Notes: generated by a model not told the origin, from the letters alone. A stretch of 64,000 nucleotides of DNA from Blakeslea trispora (GCA_025331445.1 JAIWNE010000125.1:32891-96890); one strand, 5' to 3'; positions 21,658 to 34,000 are shown, counted from the stretch's first letter. Made by a program: numbers and translations.

Positions 21658-24244
21658 CTAATAACTTTCAACTGCTGGAATCTTGATTGGCTTCTTATCT
21701 CTACGTGGTCTTGTAGAGATACTATCGGTTGCTCTCCAATCATGAGGTAATGAAAATCGGAAATGAGGCGAAAGGACAGCATCCGGAAACTTCCAATACT
21801 TTTGTTGAGTCAAGACAATTTCTCGAAAACTCTCAACAGCACCTGTATTTGGTTTGACGGCATTCAAGGTATGTTTGAAACTGGTGATCTGTTGTTCTGG
21901 TAAGGTATCCGGTTCAAACAACTGAACCACACTGGCTGCACAGGTAGCTGAAAGTGATTGAAGTTCATACCCTCCTTCCAAAGTCAAAACAAGTCGACCA
22001 TCACATACTTCTTCAGCTAAATCCTTGACCATCTTGGTCATGATACCATAACCTCGAGAAGTCACTTTATAACCCCCCAACTAGATAGAAAATATACTTG
22101 GTATCGTTTTTTTTTTTTTTTTTTTTTTAATCTACCTACATTTTCAGGATGTCCTTCTGCTGCATCAAATCCTGCAGATACAAAGATCATGTCAGGATCA
22201 AATTGTTTTGCCATAGGCAACACAAAATGGTAAAAGGCAGCCACGAATTCTGTGTCACCCATAGGCTCTAGAAAATGAACGGTTGAGTTCATGATGAATT
22301 CTTTTTTTGCAAGGAATTGAACTTTACTTGGTTTATCTTCAGATGCACTCAAGGCAATATTTACATTGGAACCTATACCGGCTCCTTCACCACATTCATG
22401 AGGTCCACCTGTGAATGGATAGAACTGACCATGGTCCCATCGATGAATGGATATATACAAAACATTTGGATTATTGTAAAATATCTTTTGAGTACCATTA
22501 CCATGACTAAAAAATAAAAAAATGAGATGAGATAGTCATAGCATTTTAAAAAATAGAATAGTTACTGTATATCCCTAATTCGAAATAAAGATGATCAATC
22601 AAGTGTGTCTTGGTTTATATTGTATTCTTACCAATCAATAATTAAGATCTTTTGAATAAAAGATGGGTATTTTTCTAAAACATCTGCTACAGCAACAGCC
22701 ACATTATTATAAAAGCAATATCCCATAGCAACATCATCTTCTGCATGATGGCCTAAGAAGAAGAAAAAAGGGAATTCAACAAACAGATATCCCCCCTCTT
22801 TTATATATATCTATACCTGGTGGTCGAATCAAGGCAAATCCATTTCGAATCAATCCTTTCACAACAGGTTCAACCAAGGCCAATAAGGCACCTGCTGAAA
22901 CACGAGCCGAAAGACTACTGTATAAAGGATGAAATGTGGTGTCTACAGAGATACCCAACTCTCCACAAGTCATCTTACAGACCAAATCAGGTGGCGCATT
23001 AGGATGAGGATTTGTTTGAGAAGCATCTGCTGCTGCAGCGGCCGATGAAAAACGACGATGTTGACGCTTGATATGATCTTGATCAGCCTGAACAATCACG
23101 CCTCCTCCTACACCACGCATCGCCGTCGCGTTGGGTCGATTACGTGATCGAGTCGTCATGATGGGTGAGGGTGAGGGTAGAGGAGGAAGGCTGGTGTCGT
23201 AACAGCTAGGGGCTGGATTTAAAAGAGCAGCGATAGACGTGACCTTTAACGGTCTAGGCTCCTGTTTGATCTCTGTTGGTTCGTCTAGAGGATAATAGTT
23301 GCGTACATGAGAAAAGGTATGAACCTTCAAAAGTTCGGCTGAGGTAACTTCGCGAGCATGTATTCGTCTAAAGTAACGTAACATTCTATAATTCACAAGT
23401 TGAAAAAGAGGGGGGGATGGCCCAATCTTAGGGTGTTACATATATATAAACAAATATATATATATCTCTCTTATATACCTATTGCTATGAAATGTCTGTA
23501 AGATGGATTTGATTCTATCTGGTCTTTCGGGATGAACGGTTTCACGAGAATGACAAGGGCAGCAATGTAATGACATGCGTCTATCTTGAACGAGGGCAGT
23601 ATGACATCGTGCTTGTTCCCCTTGTTTGGACTCATAAAAGTCAGCATAACCCCTCCATGATTGATGACTCTCAGGTCCCTTTGGGCCATACTGGAGTGGA
23701 TGAGATTGAACGGAACGGATCAATGTTGGACTAACCCAGTCGGCTTCATCAGGAGGCCAACCTTCATAATGAACAAATAGAAGAAATTCGTCATTGATAT
23801 CGTTCAAGATCTCTACTATGCGAGCGCAATACCATTCTTTTGCATCATCTCTCCATTTGATTGCTTCCACTTGCTCTCCAATCTTCCAGGATAGATGTCT
23901 ATATGGATTCTCTAGAGAGATTTGCTTTTTTTTGTCAGTCAATCAAAATGGTTATCGGTATGAGTCTTACTTGTGTAGATGGCAAGGTTTAAACTTTTTA
24001 ATTTCTTTTGAGTGGTATCGAGTCCGTCAGAGTCCAGAGGTCTTGACCATTCTTGAGTGAATTTAGTTTTCCTGCCTGAACGTCTTCTTTTGAGAGAACC
24101 AGTGGAGGATGAAGTCGATAGATTACTATCACTACCTGGATGACAAGGTGGAGAACCAGAGAGTTGACGACGACGAGTATCGGCTGATTGAGAAGGCCTC
24201 AATAAAGGATCTTGTGGTGCTGAAAATACCTTTATAAAAGACAT
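21658..24244 (-). CDS. Class II histone deacetylase with N-terminal Tudor-knot-like domain
   Basis: Zn-dependent lysine deacetylase of the HDA1/HDAC class II type, probably nuclear. Eight exons are inferred: 23971-24244, 23479-23911, 22817-23385, 22632-22752, 22566-22574, 22328-22506, 22140-22267, 21658-22080. They give 711 aa. After a basic, Ser-rich N-terminus, residues about 95-150 (EQVEAIKW...[16 protein letters not shown]) resemble the Tudor-knot/chromo-barrel fold. The catalytic domain has [42 protein letters not shown] and LEGGY. The Zn ligands D467 and H469 come from a 9-nt exon (22566-22574). The catalytic core is split by a low-complexity Ala/Pro/Ser region between HPERPDR and PPGHH. 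The fusion of a methyl-lysine-reader-like module to a deacetylase is inferred from sequence pattern only. Confidence 0.9.
22566..22574 (-). other. 9-nt microexon of the histone deacetylase
   Basis: On the minus strand the bases GGATATACA are flanked by an AG acceptor (AATTAG) and a GTAACT donor. Only by including them does the frame read WDIHHGNG across the junctions; skipping them removes the Asp-x-His zinc ligands. The flanking introns are 57 and 59 nt. Confidence 0.88.
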
Positions 24245-24422
24245 TTTTTTTTTTTGAGAAAATTATCAAAAAACATCATGAAAAAAAAATATTAAAATTT
24301 TGTCTTTTTTTTTTTTTTATTTTTATTGTTTTAATATTCATTTACCATTTGATGATAATTGGATAATGAACTCTCCCCCCTTTTTCTCTCTTTTTTTTCT
24401 TAATTGTATTTCTTTATATTAA

Positions 24423-24472
24423 TTACTTTTTGTCTATTTTAAAAAAATAACGTAAAATAGACAAAAAAGTAA
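24423..24472. repeat. Inverted repeat, 19/20-bp arms
   Basis: The arm TTACTTTTTGTCTATTTTA (24423-24441) is matched in reverse complement at 24453-24472, with one extra base in the T run and an 11-nt loop. It is either a small hairpin or a trimmed mobile-element end. Confidence 0.85.
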
Positions 24473-24665
24473 TAATAAATAAATAAAAAAAAAGGGCCAA
24501 CTTGGTTAAGAAATTACAACAGAAAAAAGGAAATTCTAATTTTTTATTTATTTTTTTTATATCCTTTTTTTTTTGCGTCACATATACTCAACACCGACTC
24601 TCTTTTTTTTTAAAAAAAAGTGAAATTTGATTGCTCTTTAAAGAACAGACACTTGTTCGAGTGCC

Positions 24666-24672
24666 TATAAAA
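24666..24672 (+). promoter_or_regulatory. TATA box
   Basis: GCCTATAAAAGG is a good TATA element by context, placed about 100 bp upstream of the ATG at 24766. Few other genes in the window have so clear a TATA box, which suggests a regulated or strongly expressed transcript here. Confidence 0.45.
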
Positions 24673-24765
24673 GGAAATGGCTTTGTGTAATTCAGAGACG
24701 TAAGAAAATAATAAAGCTCTTCATTGGATTAACACAATCTAATAAGATAGAAATGTGTCTTGAGG

Positions 24766-25024
24766 ATGACGAAAATCAATCTTTTAGCCTTTGCTCTTTT
24801 AGGTGAGTAGGAAACCAAGCAATGAATATGAGAAAGGAGGGAGGATCGTCAATTGTTTCAAACGATGGTAAACAATAGATGGCGTGGGATTTCGTGAAAG
24901 AAGAGGTGGTGGTGAACAAATTCTTAAGGTGTCAAAGTACTCTCTCTCTCTCTCTTTTTTGATATGTGTTTAGGGCGACTCAAAAGGAAATTGGGTGATG
25001 GATGCGAAAAAAAAAAAGAGTTGA
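24766..25024 (+). CDS. Possible small secreted peptide, 45 aa (tentative)
   Basis: Three short exons (24766-24802, 24879-24928, 24974-25024) can be joined through GTGAGT...AATAG (76 nt) and GTGTCA...TTTAG (45 nt) introns. They give a 45-residue peptide beginning MTKINLLAFALL, which looks like a signal-peptide core, and ending KKKKS. The total length is in frame, and a clear TATA box lies upstream. The second donor is weak and the mature part matches no family I know. It could instead be a noncoding transcript or a decayed gene. Confidence 0.25.
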
Positions 25025-25756
25025 ACGATGACTAAAAAGGGTGTGATAGGAGCGTGAAAAAATTAGAGTCTCTTGTCAAGGTATGTATTGGATGAACCTC
25101 TTGTATAAGATGCTTTTAACAAGTCATGTTACAACAATGCTACTGGTTCATTCAAGATGATGTCATTGGTCAGCAAGAGAGAGTGAATGCTACAGGCCAA
25201 TCAAAATGAATGGCATGTTTTCTTTTGGAGCTTAGTCTCTCTTTGTATGGTTGAAAAGAAAGAAAGACAGGACAGAATGTAAAGAAGAAAAAAATAGACC
25301 AAGTCTTACTTGGGAATTCTCAACTTGTTTAGCCAACTTGTTTCCCCCCCCCTTTCAGTGGACAAAATCACAAGCTTCTTTTTATAGGATTGAGAAAACC
25401 TGTCAAGCCTAAAAAGCCAGTCTGAAAAAAAAAACCCCTTTTTCATACCAGCAGTGTAACTCAATTGTAAAAGTTCAAATGATAAGAAAATAGATTGACA
25501 TGATTGGTTAAAGTTGTTTGAACTCAAGGGAAAGGAGGGGGGGGGATCAGCATGAATCTTTTTCTTTGGTTTCAATCAAGAGTACTCTAAAGCTAGACCA
25601 TGGCTTATCTTATTGTGGTCAAACTACAAAAGAGTATAACAAGGCTGAGTCGCATTCTTTTTGAGGAGGGTTACATTCAAACCGCAGTGTGGCTCTTCTT
25701 AAAATAAGCGTAAGTGCCTGAATTTCTCTCTCTCTTTCTTTCTTTCTCTCGTTATC

Positions 25757-27385
25757 ATGGCTTCTCATCTACCACTTGAAATCTATGAAAACATCAGTAC
25801 CCATCTCTCCTTTGATGATTACAATCAACTCATCCTTGTCAATCCTACATTTCACAACATCTTTATCAACCATCTATTTCGACACAGCACCATCCATACT
25901 AAAACTCAACTCGCCTCTTTTCTACATCAATCCAGATATCATCAACATACGAGACATCTTGAGATAACGACCGATGCATTACGAGACCATCATCTGGACA
26001 TCCTGCAAGAGACCATGCCTGATTTACAATCAGCACACCTCACCATGTCTTTCTGTCAGACTCCCTCCTTCCATTCCTTTCATTCCCTTGTCTCACTCAC
26101 ATTGGATCCAGCACCCTACACCCTTCAGACCCTCAAGGGACTTACTCTACCACCTCGACTCGAGCACCTGACCATCCACTTTACATCTCGTTTTCAATTG
26201 ACGATCAAGGCACTCGAGTATCTAGACATCTGTCCTACTTTAAACACCTTGACCTTCAAGTCGGACAGTCTGTCCAATCATTGGCCAAACCGTTCATCCA
26301 CCCTCCGACCTTCTTGCGTAAGACAATTGAGCCTGTGTGTGTCGCAAGGTGCAGTCGATCTAGAGATCTGGTTGACCTACATTCGTCGGAAATACTCTCA
26401 ACTGACCACACTCAAGCTCAAGAGGCATACCCTCGATTGGGCCTCTGAAAATGAACTGGATGATGACTATCTGGAGCAAGAGACAGGGTCGTTGTATGAT
26501 GAGTTTCTGAGCCATGCCAATCTCGCTCATGTTGAATGTGAGAATATCTTGCCTCATCGAGCCTTTTTTACAACACTGAAAGATAGACCGTTAAGGGTCT
26601 TGATGAAACTGGATTCGATAGCCAATTATTATTTCCTTCAAGCATGTGAACTGAATCTGATCCACTCAAGGGCCATCACTCAGCTAGACTTGTTCTGTCC
26701 TCCATTGGGTCTAGATGTCCTCAGCCAGTCTTGTCCCAACTTGAGCCGATTGATCTTGAGAAAGGAAGAGATGTCTCGGAAAGACAGGATCAAGCTCAAT
26801 GTTGTCTTGGACCGTTTTCCTCATCTTCACTCGCTCGGTCTCGTCGGACTCACGCTGGTATCTGATGAGGACTACCTTCAGGAGGGTCATCCGCTTGAAG
26901 AACTCGATCTGTCTGACAGTTGTGTATGGGTCAGTTTCTTGGATTGTATCTCTCGCCGATGTCTTGATCTCAAACGACTCAGTCTGTCGAATATCAAGTT
27001 TGAAGATCAATTTCACAAGATCAGCTTGGATCTGCCACAACATACACTAGAGACTGTCCGGATTCAACGTCCTCGTATGACTCATCTTGATTCTCTCATT
27101 CGGCTTTTCCATCTACCCAACAGATGGTATAGGATGAATACCTACAGTTATCATCCCAAGACCTCCATCGTGTTGGCTCAATCTATCAAGCCATTGGACC
27201 CAATCGATGGCTTGGTTCTGAACACTCTCTTGAGTCAAGACCCTTCCTTTTGTCAAGACATGATACTCCATCATTATTTGTATGATAAAGACGATGGCTT
27301 ATCCAAAGCATTAGTAGCAGGCTACTTTGAGATCAAATGTCAATCCATCCAAACTTTGTATATAAATGAAAGATGTATATTTTAA
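25757..27385 (+). CDS. F-box / leucine-rich repeat protein
   Basis: Intronless ORF of 542 aa. Residues about 4-40 (LPLEIYENISTHLSFDDYNQ) form an F-box, the Skp1-binding motif of SCF ubiquitin ligases. The rest consists of irregular leucine-rich repeats (for example LKRLSLSNIKF and LHSLGLVGLTL), expected to bind substrates. Such genes form large families in Mucorales, and the target cannot be told from sequence. Its stop is only 20 bp from that of MSH2 on the other strand. The lack of introns, unlike most neighbours, may reflect gene-family expansion. Confidence 0.85.
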   Translation: MASHLPLEIYENISTHLSFDDYNQLILVNPTFHNIFINHLFRHSTIHTKTQLASFLHQSRYHQHTRHLEITTDALRDHHLDILQETMPDLQSAHLTMSFCQTPSFHSFHSLVSLTLDPAPYTLQTLKGLTLPPRLEHLTIHFTSRFQLTIKALEYLDICPTLNTLTFKSDSLSNHWPNRSSTLRPSCVRQLSLCVSQGAVDLEIWLTYIRRKYSQLTTLKLKRHTLDWASENELDDDYLEQETGSLYDEFLSHANLAHVECENILPHRAFFTTLKDRPLRVLMKLDSIANYYFLQACELNLIHSRAITQLDLFCPPLGLDVLSQSCPNLSRLILRKEEMSRKDRIKLNVVLDRFPHLHSLGLVGLTLVSDEDYLQEGHPLEELDLSDSCVWVSFLDCISRRCLDLKRLSLSNIKFEDQFHKISLDLPQHTLETVRIQRPRMTHLDSLIRLFHLPNRWYRMNTYSYHPKTSIVLAQSIKPLDPIDGLVLNTLLSQDPSFCQDMILHHYLYDKDDGLSKALVAGYFEIKCQSIQTLYINERCIF

Positions 27386-27405
27386 TCGTCCTTGCTCTCT
27401 TTTTT

Positions 27406-30400
27406 TTAGTCTGTGTATGGATTTCCAGCCAATAAAAGTTCTCTTAAATAATCATTACGTTCAATATCTGCTTGGTATTTCTGTTTGATAGCCTCGATTT
27501 GATCTTCAGCATCTTTAGCAGTAGAAACTGCTGCCATCTCTTGAACCATCTTTTCAATCAAGGCCTCACCTTCCTAAAGAAACAGTGTTAAAATTTTTTT
27601 TTGAAAGTGCAATTCTATACTATATCACTTACTGCTACAGATTGAAGTTTTTGTTTTTGAGCTCCTCGAAGCATATCTGCCTCATCATCCAATTCATCTG
27701 CCTTACGCTTAGCCAAGGCCACAACCGATTTAGGAAACTTGGCCAATTCAGCTACATGAATACCAAAGCTTCGATCACCAAACCCTTCTTTCACTTTATA
27801 GAGTAAAGTTACTTCATGATCATCTCCTACATGAACAGCCACATGTAAATTCTTGACATGTTTCTGAGTTTCTGATAATGTTGTCAATTCATGGAAATGA
27901 GTAGCAAACATACAAAAGGCACGAATCTTGGTAGCAATATATCTAAACAACAGATAAGCACACATACATATAGGTTCAGATCATCCTCCTTACTCTGATA
28001 TAGCCCAAGCAAGACCCAGACCATCATAAGTACTTGTGCCTCTACCTAATTCATCAATAATCACCAAGGAGTTTCGAGAAGCAGCCTTTAGGATGGTAGA
28101 TGTCTCCATCATTTCAGCCATAAAAGTCGAAACACCTTTCAGTTGACTATCGCCTGCACCCACACGAGCCAAGATGGAATCAAACACACAGAGTGTAGCC
28201 TTTGTACAGGGCACAAAACAACCTATTTGAGCCATCAAAGCAATCACGCCTACTTGTCGAATATAAGTTGATTTACCACCCATATTAGGACCTGTAATGA
28301 TTTGAAATTCAGAGGTGTCTAGTAGATTCAAAAGAAAAAAAGGAGGAGTTATATACAAATGATGTCCATTTTCTTGTTCTTTTCTTTTACCTCGAATCAT
28401 ATGTACATCATTAGGAATAAAACTAACATAATCTTGTACTTCTAAACAAGGATGACGCGCTTCCTCCAAGACAACATCGCCTTGACCTAATTTCGATATA
28501 TAAGCATCTAATTCAAACCCTCCCATTGCTCAAGAAAAAATTTACCACAAGGATACATGGTAGGTCGTACATAAGGTATGGGTGCCATTACAGAGACATG
28601 AGCAAAACTGACCAAGACATCCAAATGAGCCAATACACTCCCTAATGCTTCCAAAGTAGGACAATAGGTAGCTGTGATATCCAACACTTCCTTCACTAAT
28701 CCACGTTGTTTCTCTTCATATTCTTTCGAGAGTGTACTGTGAGATTCATTCAGTTGCTTTAGACGTTGATTTCTAAAGAAAGTACCACTCTTTTGAGTGG
28801 AGAGTTCCATGTATTCCGTCTTGTTTCGAATACGAGAAGCCTCTGTTCGACCGACGACACGGAAACAATAGCCATAGAGACTATGTTTCTCTAGTTTCAA
28901 CTTTTTGTCCATCTCCAGGTTAAGCTTATCACTGACTTTTCGATATTCCAAACGCATGTCTTGATCAATCTTTTGTAAACCCGTATAGAGTTCTTGTGAA
29001 AAAAAAAAAGAGGGAAATCAGGAAAGGAACCCTAGAGATTCACTTTTTTTCCTTTTACCTTGTAATTCTTCATTGAATTCTGCTTTAATGATGTATTCAT
29101 GATTTTCTAGGGCCTCTAAATCAATGGTTGTCACCACCAATTCTTCTAATTTCTGCAAAATACCAGTATATTCTCGAATGCATCCAGTATAGGTACTTTC
29201 TATCAGGGCACCCAGGCTAGGATGAGGTCTAGCCTCAAGACATTCAATCAAAGCAGGCAATCGAATCACTAGCTGATAGATACGAATGACATCTTGAAGT
29301 GTAGCCAATCCCTTTTGAAATCGTTTAGCCAGACGATGTAAATCAGGCACATATTTCAAATGATCTTCTTGAATGGCTTGTCTTGTTTCTGTATCCTCAT
29401 AAAATACTTGTACAATATCCTGACGTTTACCTAACACGAACAGGTGAGACGTTTGTTTGTTTCATAGCATGTTCACTTTACTGATCTCTTCTAGATTCAA
29501 CAAAGGCTGTTTTAACCATTGAGCAAACAAACGACTTCCTTGAGCTGTACAACACTTGTTCAATAGACCATAGACACTGGTGGATTTGGTAGGTCCATCT
29601 TTTGCTGTAGGCAACAAATTCAAAGCAGCTAAAGCAGGTCCATCCAGACGCATGTATTGAGATAAATCATGATGCTTTAAAGTAAATCGACTGAAATTGT
29701 TGTCATTATCCAACAGCTGAAGATAATGAATGACACAGGCACAAGAAGCCATGGCATCCCTCATTTCCAATTCAGCTGTTTCATTCATTTCTCTTTAGTT
29801 TTCCTATCTATTTGACTCCTATCACACTTACGCAATGCTTCGATGGTGGTCTCACTCTCTAATAACCGAGAAAGATCTTGTGTGATGTTTCTAGCATCAA
29901 ATTCGTTTCTCTTTCTCTCAGTCACAACAACCTGACAACGATCCAAGATGCCTCTAATTTTGGTGTTTTCGTAATCCTTTTCTGCATGCATCAACAGACA
30001 TTCTTTGACACCCAATTGAATCACTAAGGACTGTTGTTGTGTGTGTTTAAAAAAAAGATCTTCATGCTTATACAATGATTTCCACTTACTTCCAAATTCG
30101 AATAAAGCTCATTATCCATAAATTGACTGACACCTAATTGATGCATGGTCGTATCTGCAAAGGCAGCACCTACAGTCTAAACTCATATGTGGATCAGTCA
30201 ACACTCTATATGAATATACGTATATATACCTTTTGATCACCCGATACACTGTATTTCACTGCCATCACAACAGGAGCCGAGGTCAATTGTTTGTTGGCAA
30301 ACAAGATGTCTTCTACTGCCTGTAGATTACCAGGAGAAGCCTTTCGTTGCAGTTGCCACTCAAGTCGCTGTTGTTTCCAGATTTCGATTTTCAATTGTTT

Positions 30401-30890
30401 GTTCAACAAGACATCACGCATGAATGTCTCTGCTACATTGTTGGTTAATTTGGTCGTTGGTAAGCCGGTTTCACTATCGCCTTGAACAGAAAAAAGTCAT
30501 TCAACATGTTTGTCAATGTCGAGCCCGAAATTGCTTACCAAACCAATATTTAATCACACTGACAGTTTCAAACACTTGTTGAGCTACATAATGAGCATCA
30601 TCACCATGACACGTATAATAAGCAGCATCATTGGCTTCACGTTCAAATAGTCGAATCGTATGTTCTTCAGGCTTTTTTTTTATAAAAAAAAAATATGAGA
30701 GAAACATTTTCTTTAGCATGATCTCAAGAAACTTACAGTCTCGAGTGATTGAAAAAACTTGACAAAGTTTTGTTGTTCAGGTTTTTCTATTAAAGTCCTT
30801 TTTTATTATATAAAGATAGTTTTTTTTTTTAAAGAAGGCAAGCAACATACCAACATCAGGTAGATCTTCACTTGCTGCTGTTTTTGACAT
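27406..30890 (-). CDS. MSH2: DNA mismatch repair protein MSH2
   Basis: MutS homologue that pairs with MSH3/MSH6 to bind mismatches. Thirteen exons are inferred: 30851-30890, 30737-30786, 30539-30671, 30230-30480, 30090-30176, 29832-30030, 29482-29775, 29059-29430, 28546-28992, 28391-28507, 27994-28318, 27633-27942, 27406-27573. They give 930 aa, the usual size. Walker [10 protein letters not shown] lies near residue 675, followed by the Walker B/signature [15 protein letters not shown] and FATHFHEL. The lever and connector blocks VSFAHVS and PIPYVRP are intact. The intron at 28508-28545 is only 38 nt. All key ATPase residues are present. Confidence 0.95.
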
Positions 30891-31027
30891 TTTTTTTTTT
30901 TAAGAAATAAAAAAGAATAAACGCGCTCCCTGTTTCTCTTTTTTTTTTTATAAAATTTAACGCGTTTCAATGTCCGATAGTCATTGCATGAAAAAAAAAA
31001 AAACTAATGATAAAAGGGAGGGGGGTA

Positions 31028-34000
31028 TCAAAGGATTTCAATACCATCTGTTTGTGATGATGGGCTACCTGGTGGTTGAGACGATGTTTCTTGTGAATTA
31101 TTAGTGGGTGGTCCATCTGCATTTTGAGTGAAATTAAGATAGAATTTGGGACAATTCTTGTTGGTTTTCATATGACCCATTTGACCACAATTACCACATC
31201 GACGCTATTCAATCACTTAATAAAAAAAATTACCTTTTTTTTTAAAAAGATATTTACCATAGCACCTTCACGTTTACCACGTATTAAGCCCAAGACAGGG
31301 TTTTCAGCAAGAGCAGCTTGTTTAGCTAATTGTCTTTGACGACGTCTTTCAGCATTTCGTTTCAATTTGGCCAATTGATCTTGAATACGCTTCTTCATAC
31401 GCGCATTCTTTTCTTCATCATCTGTAGGTTCTAAGGCTTCCGCACTTGTAACAAATTAGGTAAAAAGAAGAAAATGGGTGGATGATTATATGGCTTACCT
31501 AGTGGCTTCTTCTTCAATCATCTGTCGTTGTCGAAGATAGGATTTCATGACAACAGGATCACGTACAGTCTCTTCTTGCCAGACTTTATCGCCATTCTTT
31601 TGAGTGATGAGACGCTTGATGATCAAGTATTTGTTTTGATTGTTGACATGATAGCTTGAACTCATACTGCCAGTCACAGAGACATCATCATCATCCAGTT
31701 CAGAAGTAGCACGATCAAATCGACTACGTTGATAAGAAGGTGTTGCTGGTGAAGGAGACATACCATGATGACTTTTATGTCCCCAATCAAATTCAGACTA
31801 TCAAATCAAATTAGAGACATAATGAAAATAATAATGACACACTTACAGCTGATGGACTATCGGGTGGATTCAGGTCATCTTCTTCATGATCGGAAAGAAC
31901 AGGCTCTTCTTTATTACTGAGCGAATCCAGCTGTGCTTTCCAGATACGAGCGATTTCTTCCTTGTAAATCTGTTGTTGTTCCGCCACATTGTATCGATGC
32001 GCACTCTTTGGTCTAGCCTCAATCTGAGCCAACTTTTCTTCGGCCGATTCACCTGCCCTCAAAAAGATATCTTTCATAGACACACGAATAAAACTAAAAC
32101 CTTCACCTCGACCGGTAGGATCACCCGCACCATACAACTTGAGCATGGCCTTTCCTTGCGTAGCATTAATAAAGTTACGTGTAGAGAACCAAGGGGCCAA
32201 CTGCTGTTCGACTTCCAACTTGGAATCCCCATCGCCTGCTTCATCATCATCATTCACATCACCATAACCCAGATCTTGAAGATGACGTTCACCTACCAAC
32301 ATACTTTCGTACAGACAGACCATTTCAGGCGTGACCATCTTGCGCAAGTCTTCTTCAGTAGGTGGATCAGCTCCTCCGCGTGTCTTCCAATAACCACCAC
32401 CTCCATCCTTACTACGACGATGGAACTCGAGAAATTCCTTGAGACGTTGACGGATCTGAATGTCAGAGTATTCGGGAAACTTCTTGGCAAGACGATTCAT
32501 CTTGAGACGTTGTAGGTTATGACGCTTGATCAGACGATAGGCTACCACCTGAAGTCTGTTCTTGATGGTTGTCGTCACCTTACGTGAATGAGGACCGGGA
32601 ACCTCTTGCACAGGATAGGATTGACCGATCGTAAAGATGGCTGGAATCTCACGTAGATAGTATTTGGTTTGATCCTTGTAGGTACTCTTGATCAACAAGA
32701 AGTCGGTGTGTTTCACATCATGACGAAACAAGGGAGCTCGAATGAGGTTGTTGTAATAGACAGAGATGGTCTGACCAGGTTCTACATTACCAAATGTCAT
32801 GAAAGGGGATGTATCACCAATATCCAGCACAAAGGGTTCACCAATATCTACATTGGGTACAAATTCATCCTTGGGTTCTGTCTTTCGGTAATAATTGATG
32901 ACCAAGGTGCCCATGCCCATGTTGGAGATGATGGGTGGGTGTTCTTCTGAATACTCCATCAAGACAAATTGAGAACTATCCTTGAGTGTCAAATCCTTGG
33001 TACTTCGAATAATATCCACATGGCCCTTCTTTTTGTCTTTCTTCTTCTTTTTGCTGGCCTTCATACGTGAAAAGTGAAGGTCGGTGTTGAGAGGAAGTTG
33101 AATGAGGGGACGATGGAATGATCTGAGTTCTTGCTTTGACAGTTTTGTCTTGTAGAGAGCAGGATGTAGTTTCAAGGCTGGTAAGGCATGTTGAACGACC
33201 AGTTGACCGAATGTCTGTCGAACACGAATGAGGCGACCGGCCAGATGAGATTCATAATGTTTGTCGTTCGATAGATTGAATCGATTGAGAGGTAGTTTGT
33301 TGTGAGGTTCAGTCTCGGTATGGAAAATTTGGATTTTGGGTAAAGGACGGGGTAAGGGTTTACGTCCTTTTTTGACATGTTTCGGTTGAGGCAGGAGTTC
33401 CTTGGTGGCCTCTACTTCTTCTACATCAAACAACATGTTGGGATCGTTCAGGTCTAGTTCGATCTTCATACTGGCATGATCGGGCTTTTCGTTGTTCCAG
33501 ATGATGGCTTGAATCCAGTCACCTTCTTCCAGGGCCATGTTGAGATGTTTAATGGCCTTTTCTTCCATTGTCTTTTGTTGTTCTTGTTTCACTGATTCTA
33601 AGCCTTCAACAGGTATAATTCTATGACAAGACAGTCAGTCTCATCTTGTCTTTTTGATTTGTTTTTCTTTGCTTACTCCATAGCTTCATCCTCTTCATCG
33701 TCTTCATCTTCTTGACTACCCCACACAATATCATTTTCCCAATCATCCAACATGACTGAATGATAAAGTTTATCATCTTCAATTTGCTTGGGTAATTCAA
33801 TTGTCTTTTGTACGACTTTTTCTTCTTCTTCTTCTTCATCCTCATCTTCATCCTCCTCTAACTCACTTGTTTGTTCTAAAATACGTTGCTGTGATTCAAT
33901 GCGTCTCTTTTTGGTATTCTGTTTCGCTTGTTCAATTCGAAAACGATCTAATTTGCTGGTCCTTAAAAAGGCTGTACGATCATCTCTTTCCATTTCATAT

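Larger units (their letters stand above)
24245..25756. other. Gene-poor interval before the F-box gene
   Basis: 1.5 kb of A/T-rich sequence with homopolymers. It contains an inverted repeat (24423-24472), a TATA box (24666) and a possible three-exon mini-gene (24766-25024). A minus-strand ORF at 25306-25575 has biased composition and no recognisable domain. The last 200 bp, with a CT-rich leader, should include the F-box gene promoter. Confidence 0.5.

Noticed and set aside
25306..25575. 89-aa minus-strand ORF upstream of the F-box gene
   Set aside because: Low-complexity composition, no domain, no neighbouring exons or promoter signal.
31886..32515. 209-aa plus-strand ORF opposite TAF1
   Set aside because: Antisense to the conserved DUF3591 core; no family pattern.
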